Below are positions 9,465 through 19,769 of a stretch of 64,000 nt of DNA, in pieces. The DNA comes from Arenibacterium halophilum (GTDB taxonomy: Bacteria > Pseudomonadota > Alphaproteobacteria > Rhodobacterales > Rhodobacteraceae), in NCBI RefSeq assembly GCF_005938225.1, contig NZ_VCPC01000004.1, positions 62,001 to 126,000 of the forward strand. Reading direction: 5' to 3'. Positions within the stretch are counted from its first letter, which is position 1; each line of letters starts with the position of its first letter. Position numbers and translations under genes: made by a program. The notes under the pieces are model-generated. The model saw only the letters and a list, made by a program, of their open reading frames with translations, was not told where the DNA came from and ran no database searches.

Positions 9465-9977
9465 CTAGCGTTTGGAATTGCTTAATACGTTCCGGCCCAG
9501 ACGTTCAAGCGCGGCGCGCAGATCGGCGTTTTCCACCGGCGCGACGGCCTGGCCCACCTCACTGACCACTCTCGGGTCGGGCGCAGGGGCCGTGGGCTTG
9601 GGTTGCGGGGCAAACATCGCCTGCCCCTCGGAAAAGCCGGTTGGCGCGGTCTGGGTGATGCGCACGCGAGAGATGGCGTTATAGCCATAGGCGGCGTTCA
9701 CGCGCTCGCGCAGGCGTTCCTTCTGCATTTCCAGCATGGGGGCCTGCGCGCCCGTGGTCAGCACTGTCAGCGTCGCGCCGAACCCGCCGCGCCCATAGGA
9801 TACGTTGACGGGCCGCGCAATGCCGGCAATGTCGGCGCCAGCGATCTCGGCCCAATGAGTCAGCACCCGCGACACGGCAAAGCCCCGGCTTTCGCCGGCG
9901 CGCTTGATCTGGTCGTTCAGCACGATGGCGGTCCGCTTGAACCCGCGGGTCGATGATTTGCGTGGCGGCATGGGCAT
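9465..9977 (-). CDS. DciA-like DUF721 protein
   Basis: This 170-residue protein has the DUF721 pattern at residues 10-105: RTAIVLNDQIKRAGESRGFA, SRVLTHWAEIAG, then a beta strand GGFGATLTVLTTG and a helix LEMQKERLRERVNAAYGYNA. DUF721 proteins related to DciA help load the replicative helicase DnaB in bacteria that lack DnaC. The C-terminal region after residue 115 is low-complexity and proline-rich. The start MPMPPRK at 9977 is preferred because upstream in-frame sequence is not conserved in character. The gene diverges from mutY. A helicase-loader role is inferred from the family. Confidence 0.75.
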   Translation of the reverse strand: MPMPPRKSSTRGFKRTAIVLNDQIKRAGESRGFAVSRVLTHWAEIAGADIAGIARPVNVSYGRGGFGATLTVLTTGAQAPMLEMQKERLRERVNAAYGYNAISRVRITQTAPTGFSEGQAMFAPQPKPTAPAPDPRVVSEVGQAVAPVENADLRAALERLGRNVLSNSKR

Positions 9978-10055
9978 GGTATCCGGGCGTTTCGACCCTA
10001 TTGTAAGGGCAGGGCCGCACGGCGCCAGCGAAACCGCCGGAGAGGGGCATAAATA

Positions 10056-11108
10056 TTGCGTGACACGGATGTAATAGGGCACGACCTGCTGGCGTGGTAC
10101 GATGCCAACGCGCGCGATCTGCCATGGCGCGTCGGCCCTGCCGCACGCAGGGCGGGCGAGCGCCCCGATCCCTATCGCGTCTGGCTGTCCGAAATCATGC
10201 TACAGCAAACCACCGTTGCCGCCGTGCGCGACTATTTCCACCGCTTCACCACGCGCTGGCCGACGGTAACCGCGCTGGCCGAGGCAGAAGATGCCGAGGT
10301 GATGGGCGAATGGGCGGGCCTTGGGTATTACGCCCGCGCGCGCAACCTGCTGAAATGCGCACGCGTAGTGGCGGGGGAATTGCACGGTACGTTTCCCGAC
10401 ACGCGCGAAGGGCTGCTGGCCCTGCCCGGCATCGGGCCCTATACCGCCGCCGCCGTCTCCTCGATCGCCTTCGACCGGGCCGAGACGGTGATGGACGGCA
10501 ACGTGGAACGGGTGATGGCGCGCCTGTTTGACGTGCACACGCCTCTGCCCGCCGCCAAGCCCGAGCTGTTTGCCCATGCCGAGGCGCTGAAGCCACTGGA
10601 ACGCCCCGGCGATCATGCGCAGGCGGTGATGGACCTTGGCGCCACCATCTGTACCCCGCGCAGCCCGGCCTGCGGCATCTGCCCGCTGATCGGCGTCTGC
10701 ACGGCCCGCGCACGTGGCACCGCACCCGAGTTGCCGAAGAAAACCCCGAAGAAACCGAAACCCATTCGCCGTGGCATCGCCTATCTGGTGCAGCGTAGCG
10801 ATGGCGCGCTGCTGCTGGAAACACGCCCCGACAAGGGGTTGCTGGGCGGGATGTTGGGCTGGCCGGGCACAGAATGGGCCGAAGCTCCGCCAGAAGATCC
10901 GCCTATAGAGACGGAGTGGCGGACCCTGCCGGGCGAGGTGCGCCATACCTTCACCCATTTTCACCTGATCCTGACCTTGCAAGCCTCCACGGTCGGCCCG
11001 GAGGCGATGCCCACCCGGGGCCAATTCATGCCGCGTGCCGAATTTCGCCCCTCGGACCTGCCGACGGTGATGCGTAAAGCCTTCGATCTGTGGCAAGCAA
11101 AATCCTGA
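10056..11108 (+). CDS. mutY: A/G-specific adenine DNA glycosylase
   Basis: MutY removes adenine mispaired with 8-oxoguanine. The 350-residue product has the catalytic glutamate region WLSEIMLQQT, the helix-hairpin-helix LLALPGIGPYTAAAV followed by the catalytic Asp in DGNVERVMAR, the iron-sulfur loop CTPRSPACGICPLIGVC (Cys199, 206, 209, 215) and a C-terminal NUDIX-like 8-oxoG recognition domain (GMLGWPGTEW). The start is most likely TTG at 10056, with GGAGAGG about 11 bases upstream; no ATG lies in frame before the conserved region. It diverges from the dciA-like gene across 78 bases. Confidence 0.94.
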   Translation: MRDTDVIGHDLLAWYDANARDLPWRVGPAARRAGERPDPYRVWLSEIMLQQTTVAAVRDYFHRFTTRWPTVTALAEAEDAEVMGEWAGLGYYARARNLLKCARVVAGELHGTFPDTREGLLALPGIGPYTAAAVSSIAFDRAETVMDGNVERVMARLFDVHTPLPAAKPELFAHAEALKPLERPGDHAQAVMDLGATICTPRSPACGICPLIGVCTARARGTAPELPKKTPKKPKPIRRGIAYLVQRSDGALLLETRPDKGLLGGMLGWPGTEWAEAPPEDPPIETEWRTLPGEVRHTFTHFHLILTLQASTVGPEAMPTRGQFMPRAEFRPSDLPTVMRKAFDLWQAKS

Positions 11109-11193
11109 GCACCTTGCAACGTACGGTCGCAAAATGCATCGTTTACCCTGTGAAATTAGGTAGACCGCACCCTGATGCCTTGCGGAGCCAAAC

Positions 11194-12327
11194 ATGATCG
11201 CGCCTGACAAACCCGCCCGCCTGATAAACGCCCTGCCCTTTGCCGCCTCGTTCCTGCTGTTGCCATTGGTCTGGTACAGCGCGGTGCACGGCGGCTGGAT
11301 CATGGTTCTGATCCCTATCGTGACCTGGAACACCTATACCGCGCTGGACTCGATCCTTGGGCTGAACCTTGAAAACGCCGACCCCGAGACCCCCGACAGC
11401 CACCTGTTCTGGTACAAGCTGATCACATGGGTCTGGGTGCCGGTTCAGATTGTGATGGTGTTTTCGATGGTGGCCTATGTCAGCCATGCCACGCATCTGA
11501 CGCTGCTGGAAAAATTCGGCCTGTTCTTCGGTGTCGGTGTGCTGACCGGGACGCTGGGCATCAATTACAGCCACGAGCTGATGCACCAGAAAAACCGGTA
11601 TGAACGCGCTTTGGGCGATCTGCTGCTGGCGATGGTGCTCTATTCGCATTTCCGCTCGGAACACCTGCTGGTGCATCACCGCCATGTCGGCACCCCGCGC
11701 GACGCGGTGACGGCGCGATATAACGAGAATTTTCATCTTTTCTTTTTGCGGGTGCTGGTGGAAAGCCTTGTATCTGCGCTGCGCGCGGAAAAGGCGCAAC
11801 TGGCGCGCAAGGGACTGTCGGCCAGCCATATCAGCAACCCGTTTTGGAAATACCTGGCGCTGCAAGGCGCGATGCTGGCAGTGGCCTTTGCACTGGGAGG
11901 CGGGCTTGGCGTCGGGCTGTTCCTGTTTCAGGCCGCGATTGCCGTGTGGCAGCTGGAGATGGTGAATTATGTCGAACACTATGGCCTGACACGGAAATAC
12001 CTGGGCGACGGAAAATACGAACACGTCCTGCCGCGTCATTCCTGGAACGCTGCGCACAAGGGGTCGAACTGGCTGCTGATCAACCTGCAACGCCATTCCG
12101 ACCATCACTACAAGCCGAACCGCCGTTTTCCGCTGTTGCAGAATTATACCGAGGATGCCGCTCCGCAGCTGCCGCATGGCTATCCGATCATGACAACCGC
12201 CGCACTGATTCCGCCTCTGTTCCGACGCATGATGAACCCTCGGGTGCGACGATGGCGGGCAATGTATTACCCCGAAATCACCGACTGGACGCCCTACAAC
12301 AGGCATAAGACGCCGATGCCGCGGTAA
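11194..12327 (+). CDS. alkB: AlkB-type integral-membrane alkane hydroxylase
   Basis: This 377-residue di-iron membrane hydroxylase oxidises the terminal methyl of alkanes or related hydrocarbons using O2 and electrons from a rubredoxin. It has the four signature histidine blocks: HELMHQ (from residue 127), EHLLVHHRHV (156-165), NYVEHYGL (258-265) and QRHSDHH (299-305). Four to six hydrophobic segments occur in the first 120 residues and around 220-255. No rubredoxin or rubredoxin reductase lies next to it, so electrons must come from a distant gene. A LQRHSDHH motif is typical of true alkane hydroxylases, but the substrate range cannot be read. The ATG at 11194 follows a weak GGAG. Confidence 0.92.
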   Translation: MIAPDKPARLINALPFAASFLLLPLVWYSAVHGGWIMVLIPIVTWNTYTALDSILGLNLENADPETPDSHLFWYKLITWVWVPVQIVMVFSMVAYVSHATHLTLLEKFGLFFGVGVLTGTLGINYSHELMHQKNRYERALGDLLLAMVLYSHFRSEHLLVHHRHVGTPRDAVTARYNENFHLFFLRVLVESLVSALRAEKAQLARKGLSASHISNPFWKYLALQGAMLAVAFALGGGLGVGLFLFQAAIAVWQLEMVNYVEHYGLTRKYLGDGKYEHVLPRHSWNAAHKGSNWLLINLQRHSDHHYKPNRRFPLLQNYTEDAAPQLPHGYPIMTTAALIPPLFRRMMNPRVRRWRAMYYPEITDWTPYNRHKTPMPR

Positions 12328-12350
12328 CAGATCACCCTTTGTTAAGGCTT

Positions 12351-12370
12351 GCCTGCGATTTTTCGCAGGC
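12351..12370. other. Hairpin between alkB and the response regulator gene
   Basis: A perfect 8-bp stem (GCCTGCGA paired with TCGCAGGC) closes a TTTT loop. It is not followed by a T run, so it may be a bidirectional stem or an attenuator rather than a classical terminator. Confidence 0.5.
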
Positions 12371-12392
12371 GAGTCGTTTACGGAGGGGTCAC

Positions 12393-12803
12393 ATGCCGGA
12401 TACCGCCAAACCGAATGCCGAAATCGAAGGCCGCTGCCTGATCGTGGAAGACAGCCGCTTTGATCAGAAACTCATCAAACGGGTGCTGGATCGGACGAAC
12501 CGACAGTTCACCACGCGCATCGTATCGACACTGACGGACGCGCGCGACGTTCTGACCCGCGAACCGGTGTCCCTGATCCTGCTCGACAACAACCTGCCCG
12601 ATGGCAAAGGCGCGAATTTCGTGCTGGAACTTGCGCAGAACAAGGATTTTGCGGGGATTCCCGTGATCATCGTGTCGGACTGGCCCTCTCCCTTCATGTG
12701 GCAGAAAGCGCAGATGGCCGGTGTGGCCTGTGTGGTCAACAAATCCGACTTTACCGCTGACACCATTGTTCAGGCGCTGCCGGTCAGCGACGCGGTGCAC
12801 TAG
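12393..12803 (+). CDS. Stand-alone receiver-domain response regulator
   Basis: This 136-residue protein consists of one receiver domain with no output domain. The acidic pocket is Glu19-Asp20 (CLIVEDS), the phospho-acceptor is Asp65 (LILLDNNLPDG), the switch Ser is Ser95 (VIIVSDW) and the conserved Lys is Lys117 (VVNKSDF). A strong ribosome-binding site (GGAGGGG) sits about 6 bases before the ATG. Such CheY-like single-domain regulators act by protein contact. There is no histidine kinase in the window. The gene ends tail to tail with the adenylate cyclase, with the two stop codons overlapping on the sequence CTAG; shared signalling is possible but not shown. Confidence 0.88.
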   Translation: MPDTAKPNAEIEGRCLIVEDSRFDQKLIKRVLDRTNRQFTTRIVSTLTDARDVLTREPVSLILLDNNLPDGKGANFVLELAQNKDFAGIPVIIVSDWPSPFMWQKAQMAGVACVVNKSDFTADTIVQALPVSDAVH

Positions 12804-14173
12804 GCCGCATCTGACCAGACCGGGACGGGCTGATCCAATCCGCGGACAGGTTGCGGCGGATGGCGCGTGAGGCCCCCAAGGATGGGGGCGTCTGCGCCGG
12901 ATTCGCGCTGTGCTGCGTGGTAAAGCGTATCACTGACGACAAGGCTGGCGTTCAGCGACCGGGTCAGACGCTCAAGCCGGCTGGTCACGTTCACCGTGTT
13001 GCCTATGACCGCGAATTCCAGCCGGTGCGCACCGATATCGCCAAGGATCACCGGCCCATAGTGGACACCGATGCTCCCTTTGACAGGCAGCTCGCCCCGG
13101 GCCAGCCTCTCGGCATTCCAGGTGTCCAGCATAGCGCACATATGGCGCGCGCAGGTCAGCGCGCGGGTGGCATCGTCGCTGCCTGGTGTCGGCGTGCCGA
13201 AGGTCGCCATCAGCCCGTCGCCAAGGTATTTGTCCAAGGTGCCGCCGTGAAGAAAGACCTCGGATTCCATGCGCGCATGGAAGTCGCGCAGCAGCCCGAT
13301 CACTTCGGCCGGCGAATGATGCGCGGCGAAACTGGTAAATCCGACGATATCGACAAACATCACCGCCACGTCGTGGGTACGGGTCTGCTGCAAAGGTTCG
13401 TCGTTGTGCGACAGTTCTTCCACGACGTTGGGTGAGAAATAGCGCGACAGGTTTTCGCGCTCGCGGTTCAGCTCGGCGGTTTCCAGCAGCAGCATATGAA
13501 ATCGCCGCACCGTCATCGCAAGGATCACGGCAACGATCACGAAGACGACCACCTCTTGCACGCGGATGTCGAACCCGATTGCGTTGGGGTCAAGAATCCG
13601 AACCATTTCAAGGTCTTGCCCAAACGCACCTGTTGCGGCCCGCGCCAGCCCGTCGTCAACCCGACCGAACCACCAGACCGTAAGCGCCCCCAGCAACCAA
13701 AGCGCCGCCACCCAATGGCCCATCGCCGTGATCGTGCGCCAACTGTAGGTGAGCGTACCCGCCGCGAGAATCACGAAGAAATAGATAAAGCCGTGGAAGC
13801 GATAATTCATCGCCGTCGGCCACTGTTCCGGAGCAAAGGGGTTGGGCACCAGCACAATCAGTGCGACCAGAAGCAGATCCAGCGCCATGACAAAGAATTC
13901 AAGCTGTGACCGTCCGACCCGTCCAACCCGATACTGCAGCCAGCCCACCGCGCCCAAGGCCGCCATAAGCGCCTCGTAATACAGGATATCCCAGCCCGGG
14001 TTCAGGAACGGCAGCATCACCGCGATGATCGCCAGCGCCACCCAGCGCGCCCGCATCGCCAGCTTCATGCCTTCGCGTTTGTGACGCTCCAAGGCCGCCT
14101 GAACGTGGCGATTGGCGTCCTCGGCCACCGGGTCGGCGCGGCCTGGCCAAATGGACGGTGCAGTATCGGACAT
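12800..14173 (-). CDS. Membrane-anchored class III adenylate/guanylate cyclase
   Basis: The 457-residue product has about six transmembrane helices between residues 40 and 225 and a cytosolic class III cyclase domain from about 265 to 440. The two metal-binding aspartates are Asp275 (FVDIVGFT) and Asp319 (LDKYLGDG), Lys315 is the likely purine-selecting lysine, and Asn395 and Arg399 (IGNTVNVTSRLE) match the transition-state pair. This residue set favours ATP as substrate and cAMP as product. A short helical linker (about 228-250) joins membrane and catalytic parts. The start at 14173 is preferred because upstream codons run into the hairpin region. It converges with the response regulator gene. 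Confidence 0.88.
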   Translation of the reverse strand: MSDTAPSIWPGRADPVAEDANRHVQAALERHKREGMKLAMRARWVALAIIAVMLPFLNPGWDILYYEALMAALGAVGWLQYRVGRVGRSQLEFFVMALDLLLVALIVLVPNPFAPEQWPTAMNYRFHGFIYFFVILAAGTLTYSWRTITAMGHWVAALWLLGALTVWWFGRVDDGLARAATGAFGQDLEMVRILDPNAIGFDIRVQEVVVFVIVAVILAMTVRRFHMLLLETAELNRERENLSRYFSPNVVEELSHNDEPLQQTRTHDVAVMFVDIVGFTSFAAHHSPAEVIGLLRDFHARMESEVFLHGGTLDKYLGDGLMATFGTPTPGSDDATRALTCARHMCAMLDTWNAERLARGELPVKGSIGVHYGPVILGDIGAHRLEFAVIGNTVNVTSRLERLTRSLNASLVVSDTLYHAAQRESGADAPILGGLTRHPPQPVRGLDQPVPVWSDAA

Positions 14174-14213
14174 GCGTGGCCTCCTCCTGCGACGCCGGGG
14201 CGCCTGACCTTTG

Positions 14214-14245
14214 CAACAAAAATGCCCCGCCGAAAGCGGCGGGGC
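14214..14245 (-). terminator. Intrinsic terminator downstream of ccrM
   Basis: On the minus strand a GC-rich stem (GCCCCGCCG paired with CGGCGGGGC, small loop) is followed by ATTTTTGTTG. It lies about 60 bases after the ccrM stop and before the cyclase start. Confidence 0.85.
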
Positions 14246-14306
14246 AAGGTGAGTGCCATGTGTCAGGCCACAGGCACCGGCGGTAAACAATAGGTTTTGA
14301 GTTGGA

Positions 14307-15501
<1,195 letters not shown>

Positions 15502-15503
<2 letters not shown>

Positions 15504-16134
15504 AACCGTTTACGATTTTATCTTGATACAAGATATTGTGGACCGGCTTGAACGAACGCCTATGGTGTGGGGTTACACCAATCTCGCTCAGTGCCAAAAT
15601 GTGACGTTTCGATGGGTAGCCTGCGTTGGTTTCCCACCCATACCCGGGGTGCTGTTGCGCCAAATCCACCATGATCGCGTCGCGGCAGGTTTTGGCGACA
15701 ATCGAGGCCGCCGCGACCGAGACAGAGCGCGCATCGCCCTTGACGATGGTTTCATGCGCAATGGCCAGACCGACCGGTACCATGTTGCCGTCGATCAGCA
15801 CATAATCAGGCGCCGGATCGAGCGCGGCCACCGCGCGGACCATGGCAAGGTGGCTGGCGCGCAGAATATTCAATTCGTCGATCTCGGCGACACTGGCGTG
15901 GGCCACCGAAACCTCGGCCTGTGCGTGGATCGCCTTGGCCAGCCTATCCCGTGCCCGTGCGGTCAATTTCTTGGAATCGTTCAGACCTTCGGGCAGTTTT
16001 GCCATGTCAAGCACCACGGCGGCGGCCGTCACCGGCCCGGCCAAGGGGCCACGACCAACTTCATCCACTCCTGCAATTCGCAGGAAGCCGCGCGCCATCG
16101 CGGCACGTTCAAAACTGTCGTCTGGTCCGGCCAT
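15502..16134 (-). CDS. rnhB: Ribonuclease HII
   Basis: RNase HII nicks RNA-DNA hybrids and removes single ribonucleotides from DNA. The 210-residue product has the active-site motif AGVDEVGRGPLAGPV (the DE pair and the GRG loop), DSKKLTARAR, IDGNMVP and the later acidic pair in SIVAKTCRDAIM, all in the usual order. The length is normal. It is the first gene of an rnhB-ccrM pair, an arrangement frequent in Rhodobacteraceae. Its stop codon overlaps one of the GANTC sites in front of ccrM. Confidence 0.95.
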
Positions 16135-16175
16135 GCCCCTAGCTGGCCCGAAACCGGGGCATGGGCAAGGTCAAA

Positions 16176-16598
16176 TCACGCGTCCGCTTCGGCTTCGGTC
16201 AGCGGATCGAGCAAGGTGGTGGCGACTTCGGACGGGGTCAACGCCTCGTCAAGCGGGGTTGTCGGCGCTTCCACGGGCGTTCCGGTGTCGTCGGGCGCCG
16301 CCGTCTCTTCCGGGGTGCCGGTGCCGAGTTCGTAGGCGTCGATCACCTGCCCCTCAGGCGGGATGACTGGCTCCACCGGGGTCAGCGCGGCGATCTGCGC
16401 GGCAAAGACGCTGGCGGCATCGGCGCCACGCGCAATCTGCGAGGCCGCAAAACCCTGCGCGTTCCTGGCCAGTTCGACACCGGCGGCAAGCGCCTCGGCC
16501 ACGGCGGCCTTGGCCTGATGGCCGACCGACATCGCGCTTTTGCCAGCTTGCTTGGTATAAGAAACAGGTGCTGCCGTGGCACCGGAAATCGGGTCCAT
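16176..16598 (-). CDS. Conserved-looking hypothetical protein, Ala/Pro/Thr-rich C terminus
   Basis: I do not recognise this 140-residue protein. The first 75 residues are Ala-rich and helical (HQAKAAVAEALAAGVELARN), and the rest is acidic and rich in Pro, Thr and Glu, suggesting a disordered tail. No signal peptide or membrane segment is visible. A convincing ribosome-binding site (GAGGAG) precedes the ATG at 16598, supporting it as a true gene. It lies 41 bases upstream of rnhB on the same strand and could share its transcript. No function is proposed. Confidence 0.6.
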   Translation of the reverse strand: MDPISGATAAPVSYTKQAGKSAMSVGHQAKAAVAEALAAGVELARNAQGFAASQIARGADAASVFAAQIAALTPVEPVIPPEGQVIDAYELGTGTPEETAAPDDTGTPVEAPTTPLDEALTPSEVATTLLDPLTEAEADA

Positions 16599-16658
16599 TT
16601 CACTCTCCTCGAATGTTGGCAGCATCGTAACGCCTAAACTGTTGACGAATCATGATCA

Positions 16659-16691
16659 ACAAAAAAAGAGGAGTGCCCTTTCAGGCACTCC
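16659..16691 (-). terminator. Intrinsic terminator after the small secreted protein gene
   Basis: On the minus strand a stem GAGTGCC/GGCACTC with a 6-base loop is followed by CTCTTTTTTTG. It ends the transcript of the gene at 16752-17237 and separates it from the gene at 16176-16598. Confidence 0.85.
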
Positions 16692-16751
16692 CCCAAAGGG
16701 CGCGTGGCGGTGCGCCGCTTTCAGGGACACGTGGCGGTGTGCCCCATCGCC

Positions 16752-17237
16752 CTAGTTGCGGGCGATCCGGTAACCGCGCTGGCGCAGGCACTGGGGTTCA
16801 TAGCCGGTGTGCGAGCCATGGCGGTTGTTGATCTGAACCTTGCAGGCCTGTGGCAGCGCGTTGGCCTGCCGATAGCTGTTGCGCAGGCACCGCTGCCCCA
16901 GCATCCGTATCTTGTCGTTGCGAACATGGTGGGTCTGCATACACGAACCCGGCAGGTCATAGCGCGTGACCCGCGGCGGCAGCGGAACCGGGCGCACCGG
17001 GGCGGGGCGCACCGGCGCCGGACGGTAGCCCGGCGTGTAGTAATTGTAGCCGGGATAGCGGTTGTGGGTGACCACGTTATCGTCGTCACGGCTGTCGTGG
17101 ATAATCTTGCCCAGGATCGCCAGCGCGGCGATGCCGGCCAGAACCCGTGCGGCATCTTCATCCGCGCGCGCCGGGGCGCTGAAGGCTGTGACGGCCACGG
17201 CGGCCGAGATGATGAAGGCGATGAACTTGCGATGCAT
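16752..17237 (-). CDS. Secreted hypothetical protein with Pro/Tyr-rich middle and four Cys
   Basis: This 161-residue protein has a clear signal peptide (MHRKFIAFIISAAVAVTAFS, cleaved after APARA). A second hydrophobic stretch, VLAGIAALAILGKII, follows, then a Pro/Arg/Tyr-rich linker with PAPVRPAPVRPVP, and a C-terminal region with four cysteines (GSCMQ, QRCLR, QACKV, QCLRQ) likely to form two disulfides in the periplasm. I recognise no family with certainty; similar short secreted proteins are common in Rhodobacteraceae. The ATG at 17237 has AAAGGA upstream. A strong terminator follows the gene, so it is probably monocistronic. Confidence 0.65.
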   Translation of the reverse strand: MHRKFIAFIISAAVAVTAFSAPARADEDAARVLAGIAALAILGKIIHDSRDDDNVVTHNRYPGYNYYTPGYRPAPVRPAPVRPVPLPPRVTRYDLPGSCMQTHHVRNDKIRMLGQRCLRNSYRQANALPQACKVQINNRHGSHTGYEPQCLRQRGYRIARN

Positions 17238-17409
17238 GGGGCGGGTCCTTTCGGGTTGCACGTGGTGAATGGTCTGAACGGATGACCGATGCCTCACCGT
17301 CGCCCCACCCCGCCGAGACAGGCAATATCGCCCCCCTGTTATTGGATAACAGCACCCTCAAACCCCTACGGTTATTGAATATCGCAGCATTCGCGCGCAG
17401 GGTGCCGTC

Positions 17410-17700
17410 ATGACACATCTCATCCGCTTTCTCGCGGTTTCCGCGATCCTTGTCGGCCTGGCCCAGCCCGCCGCAGCCCAATGTTTTGCCGATTACAAGG
17501 CGAAGCAAGACAATCCCCTACGACTGCATTATGGCGTGATGCAGCTCCAGGGCCCCTGCGACCGGGCGGCCGCCCGCGCCGAGGTTGCCGCGCGTCTGAA
17601 TGCCGGTGGCTGGACATTGTTGAACGTGCTCTCGGTCTTCGGCCCCGAAGGACTTGCCGAAAGGAAAGCGAATGCCGCAGGCTTCTATCTCCGCTTCTGA
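17410..17700 (+). CDS. Small periplasmic hypothetical protein
   Basis: This 96-residue protein has a signal peptide ending in AAAQC, so it could be processed by signal peptidase I after AAA. The mature part of about 74 residues has two Cys (QCFADY and GPCDRA), which could make one disulfide, and reads YGVMQLQGPCDRAAARAEVA. It has no recognised domain. It overlaps the following winged-helix membrane protein gene by 29 bases, so the two are almost certainly translated together. A role as partner or periplasmic sensor of that protein is a reasonable guess but only that. Confidence 0.65.
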   Translation: MTHLIRFLAVSAILVGLAQPAAAQCFADYKAKQDNPLRLHYGVMQLQGPCDRAAARAEVAARLNAGGWTLLNVLSVFGPEGLAERKANAAGFYLRF

Positions 17701-18376
17701 CGCGCGCCGATCGGGCGGGCTGATCGTGCAACTCGGCATTGCTGCCATCGTACTGGTCGTTGTTGCAGCGGGCGCAATGCTGCTGTTCGCCCTGCCGGAT
17801 GCGAATGCGTTCAATGCAAGGGTCGAGCGGCTATTCGTTGAAAACGACACGCTCACCGGCGAAGCTGAAATCAAGCTTCTGGAAATTCTTGCCCAATCGG
17901 GCACCGCGTTTTCCGACACGCTCGCCAGCTATCGGATGGTGATCTTCGTCCTGTTGGTTCTGGCCACTGCACTTCTGGTCGCCGCGCTGGTGTTCCTTGT
18001 GATGCTGGTCACGATGAACCGCCGCATGGCCCGGATCGAACGCAAGGGGCTGGACGTCAATTCGCTGCTGATCAGCCGCGAGGAAAACACGGTCTACCTC
18101 AACAACCTCGATTTCAAGCTGACCGCCGCGGCGATGGAAACGCTGTCGGTTCTGGCCGAGGCCCGGCTGGACGACGACGTGTTGTCGGGCGCGCAGATTG
18201 AAGCGATGATTTCCGGCCGCGATGAAGCGGACTGCGACGAGGCCGCCGGAGCAACCCGGATCAAGCGGCTGCGCGATACGCTGGGCAATCAGATGGTCAG
18301 CGAACTTCTGGTCAAGAACATCGCACGGCGGGGGTACATGCTGGCGATTGAGAAAGACGTGATTCAGATGGTGTGA
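17672..18376 (+). CDS. Membrane protein with C-terminal OmpR-like winged helix
   Basis: The 234-residue protein has two transmembrane segments (about 17-40 and 88-114) around a short periplasmic loop, and a cytosolic C-terminal domain (about 130-230). That domain reads like a degenerate OmpR/ToxR-type winged helix: LTAAAMETLSVLAEA, then RIKRLRDTLG, then LLVKNIARRGYML, which parallels the recognition helix and the final GYxL hairpin of the family. ToxR and CadC place the DNA-binding domain N-terminal; this protein has it C-terminal. The gene starts at ATG 17672 with AAAGGA upstream and overlaps the small periplasmic protein gene. DNA binding is inferred. Confidence 0.6.
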   Translation: MPQASISASDARRSGGLIVQLGIAAIVLVVVAAGAMLLFALPDANAFNARVERLFVENDTLTGEAEIKLLEILAQSGTAFSDTLASYRMVIFVLLVLATALLVAALVFLVMLVTMNRRMARIERKGLDVNSLLISREENTVYLNNLDFKLTAAAMETLSVLAEARLDDDVLSGAQIEAMISGRDEADCDEAAGATRIKRLRDTLGNQMVSELLVKNIARRGYMLAIEKDVIQMV

Positions 18377-18379
18377 GTC

Positions 18380-18545
18380 CTGCTTGGCAAGGACAGAAGG
18401 AGCTCTGCCGCGTGCCGGCGGGACGCGGCAACAAAGGAAGAAGGGGGCTCTGCCCCCGCCCGCTGCGCGGACTCCCCCGGGATATTTGCCCCCAAAGAAC
18501 GTGAAGTGCGATATCTCTTTGGGGTCCAAATATCCCCGCCGGAGG
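18380..18545. repeat. Intergenic palindromic repeat element, copy 1
   Basis: This convergent intergenic region is made of stacked inverted repeats: a GTCCT/AGGAC hairpin, TGCCGCG/CGCGGCA, then GGGGGCTCTGCCCCC followed by a GC-rich block and GGGATATTTGCCCCCAAAGA, and finally the reverse half CTTTGGGGTCCAAATATCCCC. The core at 18443-18498 is repeated, inverted and nearly identical, at 39482-39537. Its site between two converging genes suggests a terminator-like or REP-like element. Confidence 0.8.
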
Positions 18546-18568
18546 CATCGCGCGCCAGCGCGATCCTG

Positions 18569-18963
18569 TCACGCTTTCCAGAAGCAGAAGGTGGCCCAGA
18601 GCAGAGACAGCCCAAGAGGCGCCCAAAGCTGCATGTCGGTCAAGCCGAGCCATGCGAGGAAGATATAGACCGCTCCCATAAGCGTGATGAACAGCCGATC
18701 CCCGCGTGTCGTGGTGAGGCCGAGCGCGCCGCGCCGTTCATCGCCTCCGGGGCGGCGCAGTTCGATCACCGTCAACACCGCCATGGCGCCGAAGATGCCG
18801 ATGAAGACGGCTGCGGTGGCGGCTGTCCATGCCATCCATGTGCCGCCGAACAGCGGGTCCGTCCATGAAAACCCCTTGGGTTCGGCCTGCTTCGCGACGT
18901 TGCCCCATCCCTGCGCCAAGGCCATCGACGGCAGGGCCGCAAGCAGGACAGCAAGGTAGCGCA

Positions 18964-18964
<1 letters not shown>
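18569..18964 (-). CDS. DUF2160 membrane protein of the glycerol ABC transporter locus
   Basis: This 131-residue protein has a signal-like N terminus (MRYLAVLLAALPSMALAQ) and two or three further hydrophobic segments, including TAATAAVFIGIFGAMAVLTV and LFITLMGAVYIFLAWLGL. It matches the DUF2160 family, repeatedly found as the last gene of glycerol ABC transporter operons in alphaproteobacteria, where its role is unknown. Its start codon shares one base with the glpQ stop (TGATG), indicating coupled translation. An accessory role in the permease complex is inferred. Confidence 0.82.
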
Positions 18965-19761
<797 letters not shown>

Positions 19762-19769
19762 CGTTCCCC

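Noticed and set aside
11143-12306. A 387-codon minus-strand frame opposite alkB
   Set aside because: The plus-strand AlkB histidine motifs are unambiguous; the antisense frame is a composition artefact.
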